A stretch of 64,000 bases of DNA from an uncultured Stenotrophomonas sp. (GCF_945952405.1 NZ_CAMFIA010000003.1:186001-250000), one strand, 5' to 3'; positions 1 through 8,416 are shown, counted from the stretch's first letter. Translations and numbers: made by a program. Notes: a model not told the origin generated them from the sequence alone.

Positions 1-213
1 GCGCAGGCGCACCACATCCGGGCGCAGGCGCGAGGCTTCGCTGGCCTGCCGGTAGGCGGCGCTGTAGTCGCCGCGCTCGTAGGCGGCAAAAGCCTGCTCG
101 GCCAGGCGGTAGGCCGGCCCGGACAACGGCAGCGGCGCGTCCGCCTGCGCGTAGGCCGGCGCAGCGGTGGCCAGGGCCACGGCAATGACGGTGGAGAGCA
201 GCGTGGTCTTCAT
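1..213 (-). CDS. nfrA: NfrA-like TPR outer-membrane protein, N-terminal part only
   Basis: Only the first 71 codons lie in the window; the rest runs off the left edge. The start MKTTLLSTVIAVALATAAPA is a Sec signal peptide ending near AYA-QA, followed by an alternating Ala/Tyr helical segment of TPR type (EQAFAAYERGDYSAAYRQAS). The ATG overlaps the NfrB stop codon in an ATGA junction, so the two are translationally coupled. In E. coli, NfrA is the outer-membrane TPR protein that, with NfrB, makes and exports a surface glycan and serves as the phage N4 receptor. Identity rests on the partner gene plus the signal peptide and TPR character; the fragment alone would not prove it. Confidence 0.7.
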   Translation of the reverse strand, partial: MKTTLLSTVIAVALATAAPAYAQADAPLPLSGPAYRLAEQAFAAYERGDYSAAYRQASEASRLRPDVVRLR

Positions 214-2357
214 GCCGTTACGACTCCGGGAGGCGGTGACTGCAGCAACGCCGCACGACGGCGCTGCTCTTCCATGGCCTGGGCAACGGCCTCTTCGGTG
301 GCGATGCCCTTGGTCACCAGGTAATCGCCGATGCGGCCATCACGCTGCGGCTTGTATTCGTCCAGCGCGATCTCGAAACGGGCATGGTCGATCAGGCGCA
401 TTTCCACCAGCAGGTCGCCGAGCAGCGGCACGGTATCGATGCGCCACTGTTCGGCACCGCCGATCATGCGCAGGCCGGCGTTGATCTCGCTTTCGCGGGC
501 CACGCTCTGTTCAACGTGGGCGCTGCCGGTTTCCTGCTTGAGCAGGGCCAGCGCAGCCTCGGACAGTGGATTGGCCACTGCCAGGCGCAGGGTGTCGTCC
601 TGCAGCCGCGGCAACGGCAGCATGCGCCACTGCACGCAGGCATCAACGCTGACCGGGAACTCGCCCCGGGTCAGGTAATCGACATCGATCACCGCACGCT
701 GCAGGTCACCCTGGAAGGCGATCGCCTCGGCCAGGGTTTCATCATCCAGCCAGCCCTGCGACAGCAGGATGCGGCCCAATGGCTGCTTGCGCCCGCCCTG
801 CTGCTGCAGCAGCGCCTGCTCCAGGCGTTCGGGCTCGACCGCCTGCCAGGTGGTCAGCAGTTCGCCCAGCCGCTTGCGGGTCTGCACCAGCGCCGAGGCA
901 TCGGGGAAGTCGTGCATGGTCTTGTCCCAGACCATGCGCTTGCCGAACAGCAGGTAGGCCAGGAACATCTTCCACGCCCGCGCGGTGGCCATGAAGTTGA
1001 CCATGTTGCCGACCACCATGCGCGGGATCGACATCAACGCGTGTTCCCAGCCGTACAGCCGGTTGACGAAGTAGAAACGCTGCGCCACGCGCGTGGCCAG
1101 CGCTGCGGTGGTCAGCAGTGCGATGTTCATCTGCCAGGTCCCGGCCTGGAACACGCTCGGGTACTGCAGGGTCCATACCCCGGTCACCTTCAGCACCCAG
1201 AACAGCAGCAGCTGCAGGAAGATGACATAGGCGATGATGCTGACGAAGGAGGTGATGATGCCCTTGCGGTCGCGCGCCAGCAGGTACTTGGTCGCCAGCG
1301 AACCGCGCCAGCCCAGTGTTTCCCAGCTCTGCAGGCCGATGCCCAGCACCCAGCGCGCCTTCTGCCGGTAGGACGCGCGGAAGTTGTCGGGGAAGTACTC
1401 GCGCACGCACAGCGCCATCTGCTGGGTGCGTTCGCGCACCGGCCCCCAGCCAAACCACGACGGCCGCCGCACCAGGAACTGCACCGGGAAGCGGGCGAAG
1501 ATCGAATGCATGCCCATCGCCGCCAGGCGCGCACCGACGTCGTAGTCCTCGGTGAGGCTGTCGGTGTTGAACGGCTGGTTGTCGGTCTGCTCGCTCAGCG
1601 CCAGCAGCGCGCGCCGCGAGAAACAGGTGCCGACACCGGCCGAAGGCACCATGCCGGACACGCTTTCGCGCACCACCAGGTCCTTGGCGTGCCATTCGGC
1701 GAACTCGTCCATGTAGACGCCGGCCACCAGCTCGTACCACTCGCGGTCCAGCGAGGTCACCGGCAACTGGATCATGTCCTTGCGCGGCAGCAGGTAGTTG
1801 AAGAAACGCAGCTCCATCGGGTGCAGCACGTCTTCGCTGTCATGCAGGATGACGCCAGCGAATTCGATGTCGTGGCGCTTCTCGTAGTCGAAGATCGACA
1901 GGATCAGCCAGTTCAGGCAGTCGGCCTTGCTGGTCGGGCCATCGTGCGGCACTTCCACCCGGCGCAGCCGCTTGTAGCGGCGGCGCATGCGCTCGACTTC
2001 GTCGATGGTCTGCTGGTCGTTGGGATAGGTGCCGACGAACACCACGTACTCGCGGTAGTCCAGAACATCGATCATGTTCTCGACCATCTGCGCGATGACG
2101 TCGTACTCCATCCATGCCGGCACCATGATCGCCAGCGGCTGCTCGGGCCGCTGCAGCAGGTCCTGCTGGGTCAGCGGCTTGTACTCGCGGCGCTTCTTGA
2201 CGGTCAGCGTGCGCCAGGTTTCGCGGACCCAGTACCAGACGTCGATGAACAGGTCATCGAGGCTGGAGATCAGGATCAGCACGGCGACTGCCGCCGCCAC
2301 TGTTTCCAGGGCGGCGTAGTAGTTGGCCAGCTGGATGTTCCAGAACAGACCGTCCAC
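210..2357 (-). CDS. nfrB: NfrB-like processive GT2 glycosyltransferase with C-terminal MshEN domain
   Basis: A 715-residue inner-membrane glycosyltransferase. A transmembrane helix lies near residues 20-38, then a GT2 domain with DSED (173-176), TEDYD (269-273) and QKARW (332-336, the QxxRW motif of processive synthases such as BcsA), then further membrane helices (about 370-470). The C-terminus (about 524-710) has two MshEN/GspE_N-like units; the segments PLGRILLSQGWLDDETL and RIGDYLVTKGIATEEAV fit the c-di-GMP-binding pattern [RK]-[LI]-G-x2-L-x3-G. The start is GTG at 2357, six bases after the BcsB-like stop. In E. coli, NfrB is a c-di-GMP-activated transferase. Role here by homology: polymerises a secreted polysaccharide under c-di-GMP control. 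The substrate is unknown. Confidence 0.85.
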   Translation of the reverse strand: MDGLFWNIQLANYYAALETVAAAVAVLILISSLDDLFIDVWYWVRETWRTLTVKKRREYKPLTQQDLLQRPEQPLAIMVPAWMEYDVIAQMVENMIDVLDYREYVVFVGTYPNDQQTIDEVERMRRRYKRLRRVEVPHDGPTSKADCLNWLILSIFDYEKRHDIEFAGVILHDSEDVLHPMELRFFNYLLPRKDMIQLPVTSLDREWYELVAGVYMDEFAEWHAKDLVVRESVSGMVPSAGVGTCFSRRALLALSEQTDNQPFNTDSLTEDYDVGARLAAMGMHSIFARFPVQFLVRRPSWFGWGPVRERTQQMALCVREYFPDNFRASYRQKARWVLGIGLQSWETLGWRGSLATKYLLARDRKGIITSFVSIIAYVIFLQLLLFWVLKVTGVWTLQYPSVFQAGTWQMNIALLTTAALATRVAQRFYFVNRLYGWEHALMSIPRMVVGNMVNFMATARAWKMFLAYLLFGKRMVWDKTMHDFPDASALVQTRKRLGELLTTWQAVEPERLEQALLQQQGGRKQPLGRILLSQGWLDDETLAEAIAFQGDLQRAVIDVDYLTRGEFPVSVDACVQWRMLPLPRLQDDTLRLAVANPLSEAALALLKQETGSAHVEQSVARESEINAGLRMIGGAEQWRIDTVPLLGDLLVEMRLIDHARFEIALDEYKPQRDGRIGDYLVTKGIATEEAVAQAMEEQRRRAALLQSPPPGVVTA

Positions 2358-2363
2358 GACGGA

Positions 2364-4568
2364 TCAGTGCCCGGTGCTGGCGGACTTGCGGCGGCGGCGG
2401 ACCTGGGTGATACGGGCGGCCAGCAGGGCGAACACCACCACGCCAACGGCAAGCAGCAGCCACACCATGTGCTTTTCCCAGCCCGACTGCGGATTGCCCT
2501 CTTCGGCGATGCGCGAACCATAGGGATCCTGGCTGTCGAAATCGCGCACGACGTCGCTGCCATCGATCACTGCCAGGTCGCCGCGCAGCAGGCGGAACGG
2601 TGCGCCCAGCACCGGCCCCTGGCCGCCCAGGTCGCTGTACAGCACGCCGGTCTGGCCGCCGGCCGATGCCACCTGCACGGCAGCGGCATGTTCCAGCCCG
2701 GTCAGGTCCAGCAGCGGTTGCGGCTTGCCGGCAATCACCAGCTGGCCATCCTTCAGCCCGGCCAGGGTCACACCCGACGGCGCCACGCCAAAGGCCAGGT
2801 AGGGCTTGCCCGGGCTGATCGCCGCGCCGGCATCGACCACCTTCAGCTCGGCAGCTTCCGGCGACGCACCGACGGCACTGGCGATGGCGATCACCTTGGC
2901 CAGCGACAGCGGGGCATCCTGCAGCCAGCTGCCCGGCACGAACACTTCATTGGCGCGCGACAGCAGGCTGGCGGCACCGATGAAATCCGCGCCCAGGGTG
3001 CGCTTGGCCAGCTTGATATGGCTGCTCGGCAGGATCGACACCGGGAACGCGGTGGCCGGATCGTGGCAGTACGGGCGTGCCGGCTGGCGCAGGAAACTGA
3101 CACGCACCTCATTGCGGGCCGACAGCGCATAGGCCGGCACCTTGGCCACCAGGCGCTGCGGCTTGCCGTTGGCCGACAGCACCCGCGCACCCAGCAGGTA
3201 ATCATTGAAGAAGATCGTGGCCACCGCGCCCTGCCCGCCCGCATTCGGCGCGGCGGACACGTCGATCACCACTTCCTCGGGCAGGCGGCCGTCGGCCGAC
3301 AGCGCGCCCAGTTCAAAGGTGGCACTGCGGTCACCGCGGGTGACGATGTCCTGGGTACCGGCGATGTTGCCCAGGCGGCTGAGCAGCACCAGGTCACCCT
3401 GCATGGCGGGCGCGCCGGCCTGGTCCACCTTCAGCGAACGTCCCAGCGCATACGCGCGCCACTGTTCGGACAGCAGCCCGGCCACCTTGCCACCGGCGGC
3501 CGGGTCGACCACCAGCGCCGGCCGACCGGCCACCGCGGCCACGCTCACCGATGCATTGGCGGCCGGCTTTTCCAGCGCGGCCATGTCGGCGGCGCGCCAC
3601 GCACTGAACGCGCTGGCAGCATCGGCGCCACTGGCCCCCACCTGCACGGCCAGGGCGTCCAGCGCCGCGCGTACAGCACTGCGCAGTGCCTCGCTGCCGA
3701 TCATCACGTCGGCGGCCAGCGGTCCGCTGTCGCGCAGCGACAGCAGCGCACCGACCTCGGCCAGATCCTTGATCGCGTGCGCGCGCTCCGCTCCGGCCAG
3801 CGCCGCATAGGCGGGCACCCCGAGCAGGCTGGCGGGAATGCTGATGCCGGTCAGGTCGACGCTGTCGCCGACCTTGGGCAGTGCCACCACGTCCACCTGC
3901 TTGCCACCGGTCTGCAGCGCGGCACCGATGCGCCAGGCCGCGTCGTACGACGGCGCCTGCAACGACTTGCCATCGACCAGCAGGCGCACGCGCGGCGGCA
4001 ATGCGCCCCAGGCCTTGGCCACGGTGTCCACGGCGCGGCCATCGAAGCGATAGCTGAAACGCGAATCGGGCGACAGCCGCAGCACGTTGGCCGGTGCGCT
4101 CTGGTCAGCGCAACGGTAATCGGAAACGATCGACCACCAGCCCACGCCCACGCGGACGAAGCCGTTGTCGCGCGGTTCGCCGTCGATCGCCAGCAGCTGG
4201 CTGGCATCGCCCTGTGCATCGGTGATCGAGCGCGCGGCGATTGGATCGCCATCCACCGACCACAGGCCGGAGGTGCGGCCGGTGTGGCCACGCACATAGC
4301 GGCCATCCAGCTGCAGCTGCGCGTCGCGGGTGGGTACGCCCACCGGCACCGGCAGGTAGATCTCGCGCTGGCTCTCCTGCCCGCTGAGCACCAGCGGCTG
4401 GCGGAAGCCGAGCTGACGCAGGGTCATCTGCCGGGTGACGGTGCTGTCGCCGGTCCACTCGGCGAACTGGCCTGCCGCGTTGTCGGCGGCATGGGCGATG
4501 ACGGCGGTGCTGGCCAGGGCCAGGGCGGTGGAAACCAGGAGGAAGGTACGTCGGCCGGTCTGGGTCAT
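2364..4568 (-). CDS. bcsB: BcsB-like periplasmic subunit of a glycan synthase
   Basis: A 734-residue protein with a cleavable signal (MTQTGRRTFLLVSTALALAS...AHA), long beta-rich periplasmic domains and one C-terminal transmembrane helix (HMVWLLLAVGVVVFALLAAR). This is the layout of cellulose synthase subunit BcsB, which anchors to the synthase through its tail helix and guides the polymer through the periplasm. I start it at ATG 4568 because the signal peptide begins there, although the frame stays open further upstream. No bcsA is present: the only synthase next to it is NfrB, so this subunit probably partners NfrB. It lies 4 nt after the short WecB-like ORF and 6 nt before nfrB. The usual family name 'c-di-GMP-binding' is a misnomer, since PilZ domains sit in BcsA. 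Confidence 0.8.
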   Translation of the reverse strand: MTQTGRRTFLLVSTALALASTAVIAHAADNAAGQFAEWTGDSTVTRQMTLRQLGFRQPLVLSGQESQREIYLPVPVGVPTRDAQLQLDGRYVRGHTGRTSGLWSVDGDPIAARSITDAQGDASQLLAIDGEPRDNGFVRVGVGWWSIVSDYRCADQSAPANVLRLSPDSRFSYRFDGRAVDTVAKAWGALPPRVRLLVDGKSLQAPSYDAAWRIGAALQTGGKQVDVVALPKVGDSVDLTGISIPASLLGVPAYAALAGAERAHAIKDLAEVGALLSLRDSGPLAADVMIGSEALRSAVRAALDALAVQVGASGADAASAFSAWRAADMAALEKPAANASVSVAAVAGRPALVVDPAAGGKVAGLLSEQWRAYALGRSLKVDQAGAPAMQGDLVLLSRLGNIAGTQDIVTRGDRSATFELGALSADGRLPEEVVIDVSAAPNAGGQGAVATIFFNDYLLGARVLSANGKPQRLVAKVPAYALSARNEVRVSFLRQPARPYCHDPATAFPVSILPSSHIKLAKRTLGADFIGAASLLSRANEVFVPGSWLQDAPLSLAKVIAIASAVGASPEAAELKVVDAGAAISPGKPYLAFGVAPSGVTLAGLKDGQLVIAGKPQPLLDLTGLEHAAAVQVASAGGQTGVLYSDLGGQGPVLGAPFRLLRGDLAVIDGSDVVRDFDSQDPYGSRIAEEGNPQSGWEKHMVWLLLAVGVVVFALLAARITQVRRRRKSASTGH

Positions 4569-4572
4569 GGCG

Positions 4573-4908
4573 TCACTTCGAGAAGAGGAGAAAGGGCACG
4601 GCCGGCGCGGCGACCGCCGGGACTGGATTCGGCAGCGGCCGGCCGCACGGGTCGGTCCCGACAGGGCCGACCGGAATGCGCGATGGAAAGATTGACGCCA
4701 GGCCATTGCGCATCTGGCGGGAAGCGATGGCATCGGGGGTGCGGCCGGCGAAGACCGCGGCCAGCAACGCCACCCGGTCCGGCATCGCCCGATGCTGGAC
4801 CGCGGTGCAGACGATCGATTCAATTCGCGGCGCCTCACCCAGCGCCTTCAGCAGCGGTCCCCTCCCGAGTGCTTCAGGACAGGTACCGGACACGGATAGA
4901 ACCTTCAC
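4573..4908 (-). CDS. Short ORF resembling the N-terminus of UDP-GlcNAc 2-epimerase (WecB), truncated
   Basis: A 111-codon ORF with GTG start, good ribosome site (GGGAG about 7 nt upstream) and a stop 4 nt before the BcsB-like start. Its first 50 residues align by eye with WecB: MKVL-V-GT-PEA---PL--AL, then E--VC---QHR-M-D-V. WecB is about 375 residues and makes UDP-ManNAc, so two thirds are absent, including the Asp/Glu/His active-site region. The GTRPE arginine is Cys here (GTCPE). A later stretch RIPVGPVG recalls the WecB stretch RIPVGHVE, which would suggest an internal deletion, but this is weak. It is either a decaying remnant or a retained leader peptide that couples translation into the operon. 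It is unlikely to be an active epimerase. Confidence 0.6.
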   Translation of the reverse strand: MKVLSVSGTCPEALGRGPLLKALGEAPRIESIVCTAVQHRAMPDRVALLAAVFAGRTPDAIASRQMRNGLASIFPSRIPVGPVGTDPCGRPLPNPVPAVAAPAVPFLLFSK

Positions 4909-4984
4909 CGCAGAACTCCCTCAAGGCCTGCTAAACATCCTGTCGCCAGATCGTAAGCGATTCTGTGAAGTTCGGCCATATAAA

Positions 4985-5000
4985 TGTGATGCGCATCACA
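4985..5000. promoter_or_regulatory. Perfect CRP/Clp-type operator palindrome
   Basis: TGTGATGCGCATCACA is a perfect 16-bp palindrome and an exact match to TGTGA-N6-TCACA, the consensus of CRP and of the xanthomonad CRP-like protein Clp. It is centred about 84 nt upstream of the first start codon of the Nfr/BcsB operon (GTG 4908) and lies in an AT-rich gap between that operon and the pncB 3' end. I could not fix a convincing -10 box, so activation versus repression is open. Confidence 0.75.
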
Positions 5001-5036
5001 AACTAGCGCAGTAAGCATTCGATCACACAAGTGACG

Positions 5037-5051
5037 CAAAGTGTCACTTTG
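5037..5051. repeat. Short palindrome overlapping the pncB stop codon
   Basis: CAAAGTG-T-CACTTTG, seven perfect base pairs around a single base, spans the pncB stop. There is no following U-tract, so it is not a classical terminator. It sits 36 bp from the Clp-type site and could be an operator half or a weak hairpin. Confidence 0.35.
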
Positions 5052-6243
5052 TGACGGCAGGCTTCTCCTCGGGCGGCAACTCGAAGACCTGGCGCAGATA
5101 GGCCAGGTAACCGGGGTCGTCGCACATGCTCTTGCCCGGCGAATCGCTGAGCTTGGCCACCGGCTGGCCGTTGCAGCGGACCATCTTGATGACGATGTTG
5201 AGCGGTGTCGGGCCGAGGTCGTTGGTCAGGTGGGTGCCAACGCCGAACGCAACCTGGCAACGACCGCGGAAATAGTCGTACAGACGCATCACCTTGGCGA
5301 TGTCGAGACCATCACTGAACACCAGCACCTTGCTGCGCGGATCGACACGACGCTGCTGGAAGTGCGCGAGCATGCGATCGCCCCAATCGAACGGGTCGCC
5401 GGAATCATGGCGCACACCGTCGAACAGCTTGCAGAAGTACATGTCGAAGTCGCGCAGGAACGCGTCCAGCCCGACCACATCGGACAGCGCGATGCCGAGG
5501 TCGCCGCGGTACTCGCGCGCCCACGAATCCAGTGCCGCCACCTGCGAATCACGCAGGCGCGGACCCAGCGCCTGGAACGCCTGCAGGTACTCGTGCGCCA
5601 TCGTGCCGTGCGGGGTCATACCGTACAGGCGCGCGAAGTGCACGTTGCTGGTGCCGACCAGTTGCGGGCCGAGCGCATCGCGCAGCAGCGGCAACAGGCG
5701 CGCATGCCAGTCGCGCGAATAACGGCGGCGGCTGCCATAGTCGGCGATGCGGCACTGCTCGAAACCCGGCGTGTCGCGCAGCAGCGCGGCCTTGGCCTGC
5801 AGCCGGCGCTCGCCTTCGGCGAAATCCGCCGTGGTGGTATTGCGGAACCACACCTCGTTGATGATCGCCAGCAGCGGCACTTCAAACAGGATGGTGTGCA
5901 GCCACGGGCCGGTGATGTCCAGTTCGATCTCGCCGGGCACGGTCTTCGACGCACGCAGCTGGATGTATTTGCGATCGAGATGGAACAGGCCGAGGAAATC
6001 GGCGAAGTCCGGCTTCACGAAGCGCAGACCACGCATGTAGTCCAGTTCCGCGTCACTGAAGCGCAGGCTGCACAGGTGGTCGATCTCTTCGTCGATCTGG
6101 TCGATGTAACGCGCCAGTTCGATGCCGGGGGTACGGCACTTGAACCGGTACTGCACCTGGGCGCCGGGGTGCTGGTGCAGCACCGCCTGCATCATGGTGA
6201 ATTTGTACAGGTCGGTATCGAGCAGGGACTGGATGATAGGCAT
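5044..6243 (-). CDS. pncB: Nicotinate phosphoribosyltransferase
   Basis: A 399-residue cytoplasmic enzyme of NAD salvage that joins nicotinate and PRPP, with ATP hydrolysis, to give nicotinate mononucleotide. The start is set at ATG 6243 because the conserved N-terminus [20 protein letters not shown] begins there; an upstream in-frame ATG would add a non-conserved tail. The family stretches [23 protein letters not shown] and [10 protein letters not shown] are present (about residues 245-300). Single gene on the minus strand, flanked upstream by a REP pair and downstream by the glycan operon promoter region. Confidence 0.95.
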   Translation of the reverse strand: MPIIQSLLDTDLYKFTMMQAVLHQHPGAQVQYRFKCRTPGIELARYIDQIDEEIDHLCSLRFSDAELDYMRGLRFVKPDFADFLGLFHLDRKYIQLRASKTVPGEIELDITGPWLHTILFEVPLLAIINEVWFRNTTTADFAEGERRLQAKAALLRDTPGFEQCRIADYGSRRRYSRDWHARLLPLLRDALGPQLVGTSNVHFARLYGMTPHGTMAHEYLQAFQALGPRLRDSQVAALDSWAREYRGDLGIALSDVVGLDAFLRDFDMYFCKLFDGVRHDSGDPFDWGDRMLAHFQQRRVDPRSKVLVFSDGLDIAKVMRLYDYFRGRCQVAFGVGTHLTNDLGPTPLNIVIKMVRCNGQPVAKLSDSPGKSMCDDPGYLAYLRQVFELPPEEKPAVTK

Positions 6244-6302
6244 GGCGGAGATTATGCGCCCGGCCAGGTGAACAGGGGAGCGCGACGCGCACCTGGCATG
6301 CA

Positions 6303-6361
6303 GTAGATCCACGCCATGCGTGGATGCCTTGCCGCAACGCCGAGCATCGGCTCGGCGCTAC
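6303..6361. repeat. Facing pair of GTAG REP palindromes
   Basis: A GTAG-headed unit with stem ATCCACGC-CAT-GCGTGGAT (6303-6325) faces a CTAC-tailed unit with stem CGAGC-ATCG-GCTCGG (6339-6361). This is the inverted-dimer arrangement typical of Stenotrophomonas REPs, and it lies between pncB and the glycosyltransferase pair. Confidence 0.85.
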
Positions 6362-6374
6362 AGAATGCAGATCT

Positions 6375-7214
6375 CTACAACGACCTGCGCAGCAACCTGG
6401 GCACCAGCATCAGCGCATGCGCCCAGATCGCGCCCCACACCGCAGCACGCACCGGAAGCGAACGCTGCTTCGCCTCGAACTTCTGGAAGTAGCGCCACAG
6501 GCCCTTGTGCTTGTGCCATTCCACGAAGAAGGGCCGCGAGCGGCTGGAGACGCCGCGCACGTGGGTCACCTGCAGGTCATTGGCGATCGCCACCACCGCG
6601 CCGGCCTCGCGCGCACGCCGGCACAGGTCCAGGTCCTCGGCATGCAGGCGGTAACCGGCGTCCCAGCCGCCGATACGGTCGAACAGTGCGCGCGGCATCA
6701 TCAGCAGCGCACCGGACAGCGCCGGCACCTGCTGCAGGGCCTGGTGCGGATCACGCGGCACCGCCAGCTTCGACCCCTTGCCGGGCGAACGCAGCATCAA
6801 CAGGAAATCAGGATCGCGGCGGCGCACGGCTTCGTCGGCGTGGCCATGCTCGTCCAGCTGCTCCACGCCCAGCAGGCAGTCGCCCAGCGCCTCGGCGCGG
6901 CGCCGAAGTTCGGCCAGCGTATCCGGCTCGACCATCAGGTCCGGGTTGATGAAGGCCAGCCAGGGGCTGTTCGAATCCGCCACGCCCTGGTTGTTGGCGG
7001 CGGCAAAGCCGGGGTTGTCCGGATTGCCGACGAAGCGCACGCGCGGATCATGGCTGGCATGCCGCTGCACGATGTCCAGCGTGCCATCCATCGAACCGTT
7101 GTCGATCACCCTGATCTCGGCCACGTCCTGTGCCTGGCGCAGGCGCGACAGGCAGGCGTCGATGGTGCTGCCACTCTGGTAGGTGACGACGATGGCGGCA
7201 ATGGCAACATTCAA
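6375..7214 (-). CDS. Family 2 glycosyltransferase (rhamnosyltransferase-like)
   Basis: A 279-residue GT2 protein. It shows the Rossmann start IAAIVVTYQSG, the nucleotide-sugar stretch RVIDNGSMDGT (about 34-44), NPGFAAANNQG and FINPDLMV (about 88-95), where NPD stands for the metal-binding DxD. This pattern is common in WbbL/RfbN-type rhamnosyl and related transferases. No membrane segment is obvious; expected at the cytoplasmic face. The start is TTG at 7214, chosen because it forms a TTGA overlap with the stop of the upstream glycosyltransferase. Acceptor and sugar cannot be told from sequence. Confidence 0.8.
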   Translation of the reverse strand: MNVAIAAIVVTYQSGSTIDACLSRLRQAQDVAEIRVIDNGSMDGTLDIVQRHASHDPRVRFVGNPDNPGFAAANNQGVADSNSPWLAFINPDLMVEPDTLAELRRRAEALGDCLLGVEQLDEHGHADEAVRRRDPDFLLMLRSPGKGSKLAVPRDPHQALQQVPALSGALLMMPRALFDRIGGWDAGYRLHAEDLDLCRRAREAGAVVAIANDLQVTHVRGVSSRSRPFFVEWHKHKGLWRYFQKFEAKQRSLPVRAAVWGAIWAHALMLVPRLLRRSL

Positions 7215-8062
7215 ACGGGTGGCTCCGGCGCGGACGGGACGAACAGGTCACCCTGCTCGCGCGGCATTATCGCCTGCCGCATGCGTTGCTGCAGATCGGC
7301 ACGCAGCCCATGCAGCGGATCATGCATGAGGAAGTCCGCCAGCCGCGGCACCCAGGCCGGCCAGCGCGCGGCCAGGGCCTCCAGGTCACCGTCGCGGCTG
7401 ACCGCTTCCCCGTCGCGGCTGACGAAGGCGGTCTCGCACAGCACGTTGCGCCACCCCAGTCCGGCCATGCGCAGGCTGAGGTCGACCAGCGCCGCGTTCC
7501 AGCCGGCATAGCTGTCCACGTCCAGGCCTCCGGCACGACGACGCGCATTGCCCCGTACCAGCACCGCATGGGTCACCGCCGAAGGCAGCTCCGGATGCAG
7601 CGCCGGCAGGCCTGCGCAGGTATGTGCCAGCAGGTGCGGATCTTCAGGTTCGGGGTTGATCTCGCCCAACCGGGGCCACGCGGCCGTCTCGCCGGCGTTG
7701 CACCATGGGGTGGCCGTCGCGATGGCGGCATCGCGGGCGAAGGCATCCTGCAACTGCTGCAGCCAGCCCGGCGCCGGCACGCTGTCCGGGGCCAACACGG
7801 CCACATCGAGGCCATCGCAGGCGCGCAGCATTTCATCGAGGTGCGCCACTTCACCCAGCGGCCGTGCGCGCCGGGTGTACTCGGCCTGCAATGGCGTATG
7901 CGCCAACCAGTGTTCCACCACCGCCTGCGCACGTGGTCCGGTCTGCGCATCATCGGCCAGCCAGACCGAGGTTCCCGGTGCGGTACCGGCATCCAGCGCA
8001 GCCAGGCAGCGGTCGAGTGCAGCGTCGTCCACGCACAGCGGCAACAACACGATCGCCCCCAT
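7211..8062 (-). CDS. Putative GT2-fold glycosyltransferase
   Basis: A 283-residue protein starting at ATG 8062, chosen because GGAGG lies 5 nt upstream; the open frame further upstream runs into repeat DNA and is not coding. N-terminal MGAIVLLPLCVDDAALDRCLAAL resembles a GT2 start, and LAPDSVPAPGWLQQL (about 120-134) resembles the DSD/PPGWL segment of the family, with a PDS in place of the usual DxD. It overlaps the next GT2 gene by 4 nt, so the pair is co-translated. Function beyond sugar transfer is unknown. The divergent motifs lower confidence. Confidence 0.65.
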   Translation of the reverse strand: MGAIVLLPLCVDDAALDRCLAALDAGTAPGTSVWLADDAQTGPRAQAVVEHWLAHTPLQAEYTRRARPLGEVAHLDEMLRACDGLDVAVLAPDSVPAPGWLQQLQDAFARDAAIATATPWCNAGETAAWPRLGEINPEPEDPHLLAHTCAGLPALHPELPSAVTHAVLVRGNARRRAGGLDVDSYAGWNAALVDLSLRMAGLGWRNVLCETAFVSRDGEAVSRDGDLEALAARWPAWVPRLADFLMHDPLHGLRADLQQRMRQAIMPREQGDLFVPSAPEPPV

Positions 8063-8147
8063 CCCGCCTCCGTGGTTGTCGGTGGCCACAGCGTAGCACC
8101 GGGAAGGTATCGGCCGGGTTGCAGCCGGCACCTGCTTCAGGCCAAGG

Positions 8148-8284
8148 CAACAGCAACAGCCGAAGCAAAGGCGGGCTTCTTGGAGTTGGCGAGGTGGGTC
8201 CGGTTGCGGAGGACGCCGTAAGTACGTCGCTGTAGGCTCGGTCGCGCCATCCATGGCGCTCACGCCCCCGCAACCGGACCCACC
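8148..8284. repeat. Composite hairpin element, copy 1
   Basis: It begins with two AACAGC units, continues with a GCGGG-containing spacer, then a perfect 17-bp stem (8193-8209 with 8268-8284, starting GGTGGGTCCGG). The 58-nt loop carries a GCGCCA...TGGCGC hairpin (8244-8259) and the core GGACGCCGTAA (8211-8221). It is the same design as the elements at 8469, 33180 and 48757. The 8063-8664 gap holds only this, copy 2 and a REP pair. Confidence 0.8.
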
Positions 8285-8327
8285 CCGCCTTCGACAGAGT
8301 TCTGCGACCTGTCGGGCCTTGCTTTCT

Positions 8328-8416
8328 GTAGAGCCGAGCCATGCTCGGCTCAGATCTCACAGATACAGAAATATTCGATTTCGATGAAGAGTCATCCACG
8401 CATGGCGTGGATCTAC
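8328..8416. repeat. Facing pair of GTAG REP palindromes
   Basis: GTAGAGCCGAGC-CATG-CTCGGCTC at 8328-8351 faces a CTAC-tailed ATCCACGC/GCGTGGAT unit at 8394-8416, with an AT-rich spacer of about 40 nt between. Confidence 0.85.

Noticed and set aside
384..4934. A 1516-codon open frame on the plus strand opposite nfrB and bcsB
   Set aside because: Rich in His, Gln and Arg with no recognisable domain; the minus strand carries well-formed proteins with signal and catalytic motifs.
4909..4984. A class II (-41.5) arrangement of the Clp site relative to the operon promoter
   Set aside because: The -10 predicted by that spacing does not resemble a -10 box. I leave the promoter unplaced.
5037..5051. 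Terminator for pncB
   Set aside because: The stem is only seven base pairs with a one-base centre, overlaps the stop codon and has no U-tract.
8063..8263. N-terminal extension of the putative glycosyltransferase into repeat DNA
   Set aside because: The extension is Cys/Arg/Pro-rich, lies over the composite repeat, and a good ribosome site precedes ATG 8062.
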